Source of the DNA: Bog-473 sp963706555
GTDB lineage: Bacteria > Actinomycetota > Acidimicrobiia > Acidimicrobiales > RAAP-2
Reading direction: 5' to 3'
DNA: 64,000 bases
Assembly: GCA_963706555.1 (NCBI GenBank)
Contig: OY970164.1
Location: 1,426,001 to 1,490,000 of the forward strand
A program made the position numbers and the translations under genes. This document shows positions 8,168 through 15,917 of the stretch, piece by piece. Numbering within the stretch: position 1 is the stretch's first letter; every line of letters starts with the position of its first letter. The notes beneath the pieces are model-generated. The model was not told where the DNA came from. It did no database searches and was given only the letters and a program-made list of their open reading frames with translations.

Positions 8168-9376
8168 ATGCTTTCGTCATTGCGACTTCGCCGCTTCTTG
8201 GTCATGGGTTTCGTGTTGATGCTCACCGCTGCGGTGGCGCCGATCGTGAGTTCGGCACCAGCGGGCGCAGCCTCGACCATCAAAGTGGGGCTGCTCGCCG
8301 ACAACACCGGCGTCTACAGCGCCGTCTTCGCCGGCGTCACCCAGGGGATGGAGGCGAAACTCAAGCAGGTAAATGCGGCGGGCGGTGTCAACGGCCACCA
8401 GATCTCCTACACGGTCCTCGATACCCAGTCGTCACCGACGCAAGCAGTCGCTGTTGCCAAACAGGGGGTACAAGGGGGCAATCTGGCCCTACTCGTCGGG
8501 TCGCAGTTTGCTTCCTACGCGCTCCCGTACCTCAAGTCTCAGAACATTCCGATGGTGGGATGGGCGGTGAGCCCGGGATGGAACGGCAAGAGCATGTTCG
8601 GGTTCGGCGGGAGCACCGAGAACGCGAAAGGCCAGTCGGTCGGGACCGACGCCATCACGAGGTTCATCAAGCAGAAGGGGTTCACGAAGATCGCAGTCCT
8701 GGCGGACTCTTCGGCGGGCAGCAGCACCGCCGGAAAGAATGAGCTCGCGCAAGCGAAGTCCCTGGGGTTGAAGGTCGTTTATTCGAACGTCGCTGTCCCG
8801 TCCTATGGCGCCGACCTTTCGCAGGTGACGCCGGTGGCGCAAAAGGCGCAACAGTCCGGCGCCCAATTCATCCTTTCCTTCATGGGAGTGAACTCGCCGC
8901 TGATCCAGGCCAATGCCCAACTGGGTGGGAAGATGAAGGTCATGGTGCTGACCGGCTACGGACCCGGCCTCATCGAGCAACTGGGTGCAGACATGAACGG
9001 CGTCTATGTCCAGGCGAACGCTGCGGCCTACATCACGCAAAAGGGACCCGGAATCACAGCATTCCTGAATGCCATGAAGGCTGATGGCGTTTCGGGAACG
9101 CCGGTCTACTACAACGAACTCGGCTACGTGATCGCATCGCAGTTCGTCTGGGGATTACAGCGGGCCGGCAAGAATCCGACGCAGTCATCGCTCGTCGCGG
9201 CGCTGAACACGGAGAAGAACCTGACATTGGGGAACCTGATCCCGCCGGTCACCTATCCGGCCATGCGTTTCTCCGCCACCCCCTGCAACACCATTACGCA
9301 GGTGCAGAACGGCAAGTGGGTCGTGGTGGGAACGAAGCCGTGGCAATGCGGCAAAGTGGTAGCGGGCAAATTCTGA
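8168..9376 (+). CDS. ABC transporter substrate-binding protein, branched-chain amino acid (LivK) type
   Basis: A 402-residue secreted binding protein. The N-terminus has arginines, a hydrophobic core (FVLMLTAAVAPIV) and an alanine-rich cleavage site near residue 34 (APAGAAS); there is no lipobox cysteine, which is unusual for a cell-envelope binding protein without an outer membrane and raises the question of how it is retained. The mature part starts IKVGLLADNTGVYSAV and has the two-lobed periplasmic-binding fold pattern (KVGLL...G, INPAQAV-like TQAVAVAKQ, VLADSSAGSST). The family binds amino acids, amides, urea or aromatic acids. ATG at 8168 follows AAGGGGGACC. It heads a transporter operon with the fused permease (9413) and fused ATPase (11341). 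Confidence 0.9.
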   Translation: MLSSLRLRRFLVMGFVLMLTAAVAPIVSSAPAGAASTIKVGLLADNTGVYSAVFAGVTQGMEAKLKQVNAAGGVNGHQISYTVLDTQSSPTQAVAVAKQGVQGGNLALLVGSQFASYALPYLKSQNIPMVGWAVSPGWNGKSMFGFGGSTENAKGQSVGTDAITRFIKQKGFTKIAVLADSSAGSSTAGKNELAQAKSLGLKVVYSNVAVPSYGADLSQVTPVAQKAQQSGAQFILSFMGVNSPLIQANAQLGGKMKVMVLTGYGPGLIEQLGADMNGVYVQANAAAYITQKGPGITAFLNAMKADGVSGTPVYYNELGYVIASQFVWGLQRAGKNPTQSSLVAALNTEKNLTLGNLIPPVTYPAMRFSATPCNTITQVQNGKWVVVGTKPWQCGKVVAGKF

Positions 9377-9412
9377 GCCGCTGACAAGGGTTCGGACCGG
9401 CAGAGGGAACGA

Positions 9413-11344
9413 GTGCTCGCGTATGTAGTTTCCGGACTAGTCATAGGGTCGGTCTATGCCATCGCTTCGACCGGCATCGTTGTCACCTATGCCGCAACCT
9501 CGGTACTGAACTTCGCATTCGGAGGCATCGCCTATTCGGCGGCAGTCCTCTACTACACACTGCACAGTACGCATGGGTGGCCGATGCTCGCGTCGTCCGT
9601 GGTGACGATCCTCATAGGTGGGCCCGCCATAGGGCTTCTGTTGTGGTGGATGTTGTTCCGCCACGCACGCCAGATGTCGGTGGTGGTCAAGATCGTTGCG
9701 ACCGTCGGAGTCCTTGTCGCTCTGCCCGCGGCGACCGTGATGGCCTTCGTCCCCCCGGCGGTGTATTCAGCTCCCGGCCTGGCTCCCCAACCGCCGCACG
9801 TCTATCGCTTCTGGTCGGTCACACTCGATGCCAATGCGTTGATCGTCCTCATCGGCGCTGCACTCGTCGCATTGCTGATGTCGTTTCTCCTGCGCGGTAC
9901 CGGGTTCGGACTCGCAATGCGCGCCGTCGTCGATCGGCCTGCGGTGGCAGAGGCCCACGGCACCCGGACAGCGCCGGTGGAAGCGGTCGCGTGGATGATC
10001 GGTTGCTTCCTGGCGGCGCTCGCCGGGGTTCTGCTCGCACCCATTGTCGGGCTCGGGTCGTCGAATTTCACCGGTCTTGTCATCACGTCCTTGGCGGCAG
10101 CGGTCGTCGCCCGGCTTCGGAGCGTGCCGTTGGCGTTCGGGGTTGCGATCGCCATGGGTGTCTTGCAAAGCGTGTTGATCGACGTGGCGCCCTCAGGCAG
10201 CCTGCTTGCCACTGCGGTGCAGCCCGCCATACCTCTGATCGTCTTGATCGTCTTCCTTCTGGTCGGGCCGACGATCGAGCAGACGAGCACGACGCAGGTC
10301 ATCGTCGCCGGCGACAGACCGGTCGTGAAGTCGAACCCGACGTTCAGGATGCGTGCCGTCCGTTTCGCGGCAATTCTGGCGATCGCTGTCATCGTGCCCC
10401 TCTTGTTGTCTCCGTACTGGATGGCGGCGGTGGCCGCCGGCATCACGATGGGCGTGGTCTTCTTGAGTTTCATCGTCCTGGGCTCCGGAGGGATCACGTC
10501 GCTGGGTCAGGCCGCGTACGCGGGGCTCGGAGGGTTCTTCGCGGCATTTCTCATCACCTCGCATGGCTACCCGGCGCTGGCGGCTGTCATCATCGGGGGG
10601 GCAACGGCGGCGGCGCTGGGTCTTCTCGTGGGGCTCGTGACCACTCGTCTCGGGGTCTTGTCGCTGGCCATCATGACGCTTGCGATCGCTGGGTTCTTCG
10701 ACGAGTTCGCAGTGAATATGACGTGGCTCGTCCCGGGAGCGGGCGGCTCCATTTACGCCCGCCCCAGGCTCCCGGGTCTCGATTTCGAGTCGGATCGAGC
10801 GTTCGCCTACTTGATGATGGTGGTCTTCGTCATTCTGGCGTTCGTGGTGGCCCGCGTCCTCAAGGGACCCACCGGACTCGCTCTGCGCGCCGTGCGCAGT
10901 GACGAGGTCTTGAGCAAGGCGGTCGGCGTGTCCCCCAGGGTCGTGCGTCTGCTGGTGTTCGCGTCGAGTTCATTCATCGCAGGCGTCGGGGGCGCATTGC
11001 TGGGGATGTACCAGCTCCATTTGGGCCAAGGAGACGTCGCGACTCTCGTCGGGGTTGTCTGGCTTGCGGTCATCGTGACGATTGGATGGCGTCACCCGGC
11101 GCAGGCGCTCGTGGCGGGACTTGTGTTCTATCTGATGCCGGCGGTGTTCACGCGTTGGCTTCCCGCCTCTTGGAGTCAGGTTCCCACGATCCTCTTCGGC
11201 CTCGGGGCAGTGGCGCTGGTCCAAGCACCCGACGGTGTCGTCAGCCTTTACGCCGGCTACCTCAGGAATGCCCGGGCCAAGTTCGCAGCTCGTGGGGGCG
11301 TTGCCCCGACAATCGAGACACCCAAGACGGCGGACGCACGGTGA
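9413..11344 (+). CDS. Fused branched-chain-type ABC permease (LivH-LivM)
   Basis: A 643-residue polytopic membrane protein in which the two permease subunits are joined. The first half (about 1-290) is LivH-like, with LAYVVSGLVIGSVYAIASTGIVV and the ...VLNFAFGGIAYSAA... motif; the second (about 300-625) is LivM-like, with GGITSLGQAAYAGLGGFFAAFL and LALRAVRSDEVLSKAVGV, the cytoplasmic coupling loop that contacts the ATPase. A linker of about 25 hydrophilic residues separates them. GTG at 9413 follows GAGGGAACGA. It overlaps the ATPase gene by 4 bases (GTGA). It carries the substrate captured by the 8168 protein across the membrane. Confidence 0.9.
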   Translation: MLAYVVSGLVIGSVYAIASTGIVVTYAATSVLNFAFGGIAYSAAVLYYTLHSTHGWPMLASSVVTILIGGPAIGLLLWWMLFRHARQMSVVVKIVATVGVLVALPAATVMAFVPPAVYSAPGLAPQPPHVYRFWSVTLDANALIVLIGAALVALLMSFLLRGTGFGLAMRAVVDRPAVAEAHGTRTAPVEAVAWMIGCFLAALAGVLLAPIVGLGSSNFTGLVITSLAAAVVARLRSVPLAFGVAIAMGVLQSVLIDVAPSGSLLATAVQPAIPLIVLIVFLLVGPTIEQTSTTQVIVAGDRPVVKSNPTFRMRAVRFAAILAIAVIVPLLLSPYWMAAVAAGITMGVVFLSFIVLGSGGITSLGQAAYAGLGGFFAAFLITSHGYPALAAVIIGGATAAALGLLVGLVTTRLGVLSLAIMTLAIAGFFDEFAVNMTWLVPGAGGSIYARPRLPGLDFESDRAFAYLMMVVFVILAFVVARVLKGPTGLALRAVRSDEVLSKAVGVSPRVVRLLVFASSSFIAGVGGALLGMYQLHLGQGDVATLVGVVWLAVIVTIGWRHPAQALVAGLVFYLMPAVFTRWLPASWSQVPTILFGLGAVALVQAPDGVVSLYAGYLRNARAKFAARGGVAPTIETPKTADAR

Positions 11345-12975
11345 CACTCCTGCCGTCCCGAACGGGCAAGTCCGGCTCCGAAGACGTGACCGAAGGCTCC
11401 GACATTCCGCTGGAGCTCGTCGAAATTGGAATGCGATTCGGTGGCACGATCGCGCTGAGCGACGTCTCCTTCCGGGTTGAGCCGGCGGAGCGGGTTGGCT
11501 TGATCGGGCCGAACGGCGCCGGCAAGACCACGCTCTTGAGTGTGGTCTCGGGGCTTCTCCATCCCACTGCGGGGAGGGTGCACCGCCGGGGGCGGGACGT
11601 GACGGCTCTCTCCACCGAGGCGCGGGCACGGCTGGGGATAGGCCGAACGTTTCAACACAGCAGTCGCTTCACCGCATTGACCGCAGCGGAAAGCATTGCG
11701 ATCGCCATTCTGGCCCATCGGACGGACCATCCGTTCATGAGGGGCGTCTTTGGCCGTGGCCATCCCCTCGACGAGGCGATGGACGAAGCTCGCACACTTA
11801 TGACGGAGCTCGGCATCGAGTCCCATGCAGATGTGGCGGCCGGCGACCTCCCGCTCGGTATCGCCCGCCTCGTCGATGTGGCGCGGGCCATTTCGGGGAA
11901 TCCCGATCTCCTCTTGCTGGACGAGCCGTCATCGGGGCTCGATGAACGGGAACGGGATCGTCTGAAGGTGTTCCTTCGTCGCCATGTTTCGGACCGGGAA
12001 ATGGCGTTCGTCCTGGTGGAGCACGACGTGGAGTTCGTTCGCTCTCTTGTCGACCGCATCGTCGTTCTGGACTTCGGCCACAAGATCGCAGACGACGCGA
12101 CGCAGGTTGTGCTTAGCGACCCAGCGGTGCGTGCGGCGTACCTCGGTCAAGACAGCATGGTGGAGGAAGGTGCCGCCGCGGCCATTGAGGTGTCCATGCC
12201 CACCGGAGACGAGCTCGACCGTCTCGAGAGTCCGAAGGAAGCTGCGCTCGAATTGCGGTCCATCTCCGCGGGCTATGGAAAGAGTCTCGCGATAAGCGGC
12301 GTCACGATGCAGATGCCCAAGGGCAGCGTGACGGCAGTCCTCGGCCCGAATGGCGGTGGAAAGACCACCCTGGCCAGGGTGATCACGGGACAGATGGCTC
12401 CGATGTCGGGAGCAGTGCTCATCGACGGCCGCGATGTGACGGGGTCATCGGCGGCGACGATGGCTCGTCAGGGGGTGTTCCATGTGCCCGACTCCCGCGC
12501 GATCTATCCGTCCCTGACTGTCCGCGAGAACCTCCGGATGGCATTCCGCTACAGCGCCAAAAAGGGGGAAGTCGATGACCGGATCAACTACGTGCTGGAG
12601 CTTTTCCCCGCACTGAGGCGGCACGTTTCAACGCGAGCCGGTTCACTGTCCGGCGGCGAGCAACAGATGGTGGCGCTTGCCCCCGCCATCGCGATCCCAC
12701 CCTCCATTCTGGTGGTGGACGAGCTCTCCCACGGCCTGAGCCCGATCGTCGTCGGTCAAATGTTCGAGATCCTCGCTCGGCTCAAAGGCGAAGTGACGAT
12801 CGTGGTGATCGAGCAGTTCACGGACCGGGCCTTGGCGCTCGCCGATTCCGTCCTGGCACTCGGCCGCGGGCTCGTCGTGTTCGACGGCCCTGCCGCGACG
12901 GTCACCGACGAGGATGTCGTCTCCTGGTATGCACTCGACGGCCAAAGCGGACCGACACCGGTGGGCGTCGGTTAG
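11341..12975 (+). CDS. Fused branched-chain-type ABC ATPase (LivG-LivF)
   Basis: A 544-residue protein containing both ATPase subunits. LivG half: Walker A GPNGAGKTT (from residue 56), Q-loop GRTFQHSS, Walker B LLLLDEPSSG, H-loop VEHDV; its signature, however, reads DLPLGIARL where LSxGQ is expected. LivF half: Walker A GPNGGGKTT (from about 335), intact signature SLSGGEQQ, Walker B ILVVDELSHG. So one composite ATP site may be weakened. The start is GTG at 11341, overlapping the permease stop, and implies translational coupling; a longer open frame from 11086 lies inside the permease gene and is rejected. It powers the importer encoded by the two preceding genes. Confidence 0.92.
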   Translation: MTLLPSRTGKSGSEDVTEGSDIPLELVEIGMRFGGTIALSDVSFRVEPAERVGLIGPNGAGKTTLLSVVSGLLHPTAGRVHRRGRDVTALSTEARARLGIGRTFQHSSRFTALTAAESIAIAILAHRTDHPFMRGVFGRGHPLDEAMDEARTLMTELGIESHADVAAGDLPLGIARLVDVARAISGNPDLLLLDEPSSGLDERERDRLKVFLRRHVSDREMAFVLVEHDVEFVRSLVDRIVVLDFGHKIADDATQVVLSDPAVRAAYLGQDSMVEEGAAAAIEVSMPTGDELDRLESPKEAALELRSISAGYGKSLAISGVTMQMPKGSVTAVLGPNGGGKTTLARVITGQMAPMSGAVLIDGRDVTGSSAATMARQGVFHVPDSRAIYPSLTVRENLRMAFRYSAKKGEVDDRINYVLELFPALRRHVSTRAGSLSGGEQQMVALAPAIAIPPSILVVDELSHGLSPIVVGQMFEILARLKGEVTIVVIEQFTDRALALADSVLALGRGLVVFDGPAATVTDEDVVSWYALDGQSGPTPVGVG

Positions 12976-13079
12976 CTCCTCGGCTGGACTGGCGGCTTGG
13001 CGTTGTCGCAGATGCGTCGCCCCAGCATTCCCGTTCTGTGATTTCGTCCTACGCTCCCACTTCAGAAAGTGAGGTGTTC

Positions 13080-13766
13080 ATGCCCGAAGAGCAGAAAAGT
13101 CCGATCGAAGGCAAGCCGCCACGGGGCCGATTCACCATCGTCTACATGATCCACGATGCTTTTCGGCGCGACCTCAAACGGTTGAGCGCTGCGTTGCGGG
13201 CAACGGGAGTGGATGGGCCCAGAGCCCGGCAGCTCGGCACGCATTGGGCGTTTGTCGAGGATCAACTCCATCATCACCATGCCGTAGAGGACACGTCCCT
13301 GTGGCCACTCGTGCGCCCGAAGCTTGCCGGTCAGGAGGAGCAATTAGGCGTTCTGGCCCAGATGGAGGCCCAACACAAGGAGCTCCTGCCGCAGTGCGAG
13401 GCAATTGGCAAGGGGTTTGCATCCTTGGCTCAACAGCCCCGCGCCCAGGAGGGACAAGCGCTCGCAGGAAGCGTGGACGAACTGGGGACCGAGCTGGGCG
13501 CACATCTCGAAGACGAAGAGCTGCACTGTTTTCCTGTCATCGATCAAGCACTCAGTGCCGAGGAATTCGAGTCCTTCGGAAAGGCGACGGCCAAGGCCGT
13601 CGGGATGCGGGGTTCGGCCAAGTTCTTCCCGTGGATCTTCGACTCCGCAGATCCGCTCGAGCGCAAAGTGGTGCTGAGCATGCCCCCACCGCCGGTCAGG
13701 GTCCTCTGCCAGTACGTGTGGGAGCCGAGCTACACCCGCCGGATGGCGAGTCTCTGGACCGATTAG
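13080..13766 (+). CDS. Hemerythrin HHE-domain protein
   Basis: A 228-residue protein with a four-helix hemerythrin-like diiron domain: VYMIHDAFRRD (His25), QLHHHHAVEDTSLWP (His65-67, Glu70), AQHKELLP (His99, Glu101) and AHLEDEELHCFPVI supply the histidines and acidic ligands. Such proteins bind O2, NO or iron. The C-terminal 60 residues (FFPWIFDSADPLERK...) form a conserved-looking helical tail found in actinobacterial members. ATG at 13080 is preceded by GTGAGG; the frame extends to 13038 without a better start. Its stop overlaps the stop of the convergent DUF4395 gene by 3 bases. Confidence 0.85.
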   Translation: MPEEQKSPIEGKPPRGRFTIVYMIHDAFRRDLKRLSAALRATGVDGPRARQLGTHWAFVEDQLHHHHAVEDTSLWPLVRPKLAGQEEQLGVLAQMEAQHKELLPQCEAIGKGFASLAQQPRAQEGQALAGSVDELGTELGAHLEDEELHCFPVIDQALSAEEFESFGKATAKAVGMRGSAKFFPWIFDSADPLERKVVLSMPPPPVRVLCQYVWEPSYTRRMASLWTD

Positions 13767-14248
13767 GAGGCTGCCGAGACCGCCCAGATGTTGTTGCACC
13801 TCTCGCACACCTCTTGTGGGATCACACCAAGTCGCATGAGCACAGCGAATGCCTTGCAGCCCAGGCACAGTCCGAATGCGGATTCGAGGAGGGCCGCCAC
13901 GGCGAGCAGCCCCAGCACGATTTGGGCTGCGCCCCAGTAGCCGAGGATCGTGAGCACCAATGCGGTGACCGAGAAGAGGACGCCGATGCCCTGCGCGAAG
14001 CGCTTCGGCGGTCCCGCAACGGGTCGTGCTGCAACCTGCAGGCGAGGGGTGACAACCCGGGTCATGAACTGACCCAACGGGCTCAGGGATGGGCCGGTGA
14101 GCACGCGGGCCACGAAGCCGTACGCGAGAACCGCTGTCGCCCATTTGAGATCGAAGCTGATGGTGACAAGCGTCATGACGAGCACCCCGCCGGCCACGAG
14201 TCGCGCCGAGACTTCATTGACCGGGTTGGGGAAGGAGAAAAGGCTCAT
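13763..14248 (-). CDS. DUF4395 family membrane protein
   Basis: A 161-residue integral membrane protein with about four hydrophobic segments (VAGGVLVMTLVTISF; WATAVLAYGFVARVL; VLFSVTALVLTILGYW; IVLGLLAVAALLESAFGLCL). It begins FPNPVNEVSARLVAGGV, the family hallmark, and ends with CLGC and CERC cysteine pairs flanking the last helix. Function is unknown; family members often sit beside thioredoxin- or rhodanese-like genes, which is not the case here. ATG at 14248 follows GGAGAGGAC. Confidence 0.85.
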   Translation of the reverse strand: MSLFSFPNPVNEVSARLVAGGVLVMTLVTISFDLKWATAVLAYGFVARVLTGPSLSPLGQFMTRVVTPRLQVAARPVAGPPKRFAQGIGVLFSVTALVLTILGYWGAAQIVLGLLAVAALLESAFGLCLGCKAFAVLMRLGVIPQEVCERCNNIWAVSAAS

Positions 14249-14330
14249 GCATGTCCTCTCCGGGGTCGACCATACCGCCTAACCCCGACCAGATTAGTCG
14301 CCTTTTCGCCGATCGCACGCAGCCGATGGC

Positions 14331-15851
14331 TCAGTTCACACTGGGCACCGGCTGGGCTGGAGGTGGGCCGACATAGCGGGCAGACGGACGGATCAGCCGA
14401 TTGTGGGATGCCTGCTCCATGACATGCGTGCTCCAACCAATGGTCCGGCCCGCAGCGAAGGTGGGCGTGAACATATGGCGCTCGATGCCGCACAGATCCA
14501 TCACCACGCAGGCATAAAACTCGACGTTGGTGTAAAGGTGACGGCCAGGTTTGAGCTCGTCCAGGATGTTGACCACCGTGCGCTCCACCTGAACGGCCAG
14601 GTCCACCAGGGGCCCACCGAACGGCTCCACCACGGATCGAAGGAACAAGGAACGGGGATCGTCGGTCTTGTAGACCCTGTGTCCGAAGCCCATGATCCGC
14701 TCGCCCCGCTCGATGGCCGGTCGGATGAAGTCTTCCGCCCGGTCCGGTGTCCCGATCTCGTCGAGCATGTCGAGGACCCGGCTCGGTGCACCACCGTGGA
14801 GGGGCCCCGAGAGTGCGCCGATGGCACCGACGATCGCCGCGGCGAGATCGGCGCCGGTCGACGTGATGACCCGCCCGGCGAAGGTCGAGGCATTGAACCC
14901 GTGGTCGATCGTCAGGATCATGTACTGCTCGACCGCCCGGGCGTGCGCGGGAGAGGGCGCGTCTCCGGTGAGCATGTACAGGTAGTTGGCGGCAAAGTCG
15001 AGATCGTCTCGGGGGGCAACGGGTTCGAGGCCCGCTCGGAGGCGGTCCGCCGCAGCCAGGATCGTCGGAACCACGGCGCACAACTCGAGGGCCTGGTCGC
15101 TGAGTTGGTCCGCATCCAGGTCGAGGGTCGGGCGCCAACCCAGCTCCGCGCCCAGGACGGAGACGGCGCTGCGCAGCACCTCGAGTGGTGCGCCTTGCTG
15201 CGCCAGTGCAGGGAGTAGGGACGCGAGACCCGGGGGGAGCTTCCGGCGACCCCGTACTTCGGCGGCGAAGGTGGCTGAGGTCGCACGCGCCGGCAGCTCC
15301 CCCCGGAACATGAGGTGCCACACGTCTTCGAGTGAACGGCGCTCGGCCAGAGCGACAGCGGAGTACTGCCGGTAGTGGAAGAAGCCCTCCTGCCCCCGCA
15401 CGTCACCCACGGTCGTCTCGGCCACCACGACGCCCTCCAGTCCGGCGGGGACCTCGGTGCTGGTTTCCACCGCGGGGCGGATGCGGGCCAAGCCCATGAG
15501 ATCGCGCAGCGAGACGACGCCAACTGGTGAGCCGTCGTCCACCACCGGCAAGTGCCGGTAGTGGTGCGCCGTCAAGCTGGCCCAGGCCGCGTCGACCTTC
15601 TCGTCCGGGCTGAGCACGTCGGGGTGGGCGGTCATCCAGAGCGCGACCCCCTCGACCTCGGGCCCTGCGGACGTCGCAGCGGCGCGGAGGAGATCGCGCT
15701 CGGTCAAGATGCCGACCACCTTCCCCTCTTCGGTCACGACGACCGATCCGATGTCCGCCTCGGCCATCGCGCGGGCGGCGACGGCGAGGGAGTCGGTGCT
15801 GGTGCACGTCACGGCGGGTGAGGTCATGAGATCGCGAACGATGGTTTCCAT
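14331..15851 (-). CDS. Citrate synthase with N-terminal CBS domain pair
   Basis: A 506-residue fusion. Residues 1-125 are two CBS motifs (METIVRDLMTSPAVTC...VVGILTERDLL and WMTAHPDVLSPDEKV...VGVVSLRDLM), a module that binds adenine nucleotides or SAM. Residues about 135-500 are a citrate synthase: catalytic histidines in TIDHGFNAS (about 317) and MGFGHRVYK (about 387), and substrate-binding arginine segments. The expected catalytic Asp in NVDFYSG is Glu here (NVEFYA, about 444). It could act on oxaloacetate or another 2-oxo acid (methylcitrate synthase). The ATG at 15851 lies 6 bases after a CATAGT hexamer, suggesting a leaderless mRNA. It is divergent from a second citrate synthase carrying a DNA-binding domain. 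Confidence 0.9.
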   Translation of the reverse strand: METIVRDLMTSPAVTCTSTDSLAVAARAMAEADIGSVVVTEEGKVVGILTERDLLRAAATSAGPEVEGVALWMTAHPDVLSPDEKVDAAWASLTAHHYRHLPVVDDGSPVGVVSLRDLMGLARIRPAVETSTEVPAGLEGVVVAETTVGDVRGQEGFFHYRQYSAVALAERRSLEDVWHLMFRGELPARATSATFAAEVRGRRKLPPGLASLLPALAQQGAPLEVLRSAVSVLGAELGWRPTLDLDADQLSDQALELCAVVPTILAAADRLRAGLEPVAPRDDLDFAANYLYMLTGDAPSPAHARAVEQYMILTIDHGFNASTFAGRVITSTGADLAAAIVGAIGALSGPLHGGAPSRVLDMLDEIGTPDRAEDFIRPAIERGERIMGFGHRVYKTDDPRSLFLRSVVEPFGGPLVDLAVQVERTVVNILDELKPGRHLYTNVEFYACVVMDLCGIERHMFTPTFAAGRTIGWSTHVMEQASHNRLIRPSARYVGPPPAQPVPSVN

Positions 15852-15857
15852 AGATCC

Positions 15858-15910
15858 ACTATGACCCTCACCGCAGGGGTTTGTAAACGTTGATCAAGTC
15901 AATGTATGTT
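15858..15910. promoter_or_regulatory. Divergent promoter shared by two citrate synthase genes
   Basis: The imperfect palindrome GTTTGTAAAC (15879-15888) contains a hexamer readable on both strands: TTGTAA (15881-15886) with TATGTT (15905-15910) 18 bases on for the plus gene, and TTACAA with CATAGT (15863-15858) 17 bases on for the minus gene. A perfect 8-bp palindrome TTGATCAA (15890-15897) sits between the -35 and the plus-strand -10. The two promoters therefore share one -35 region and are probably mutually exclusive or co-repressed. Confidence 0.5.
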
Positions 15911-15917
15911 TCCATCC

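Noticed and set aside
13244..14422. 392-residue plus-strand frame across hemerythrin, DUF4395 and citrate synthase genes
   Set aside because: It crosses three real genes in the wrong frame and has shadow-type Arg/Gly composition.
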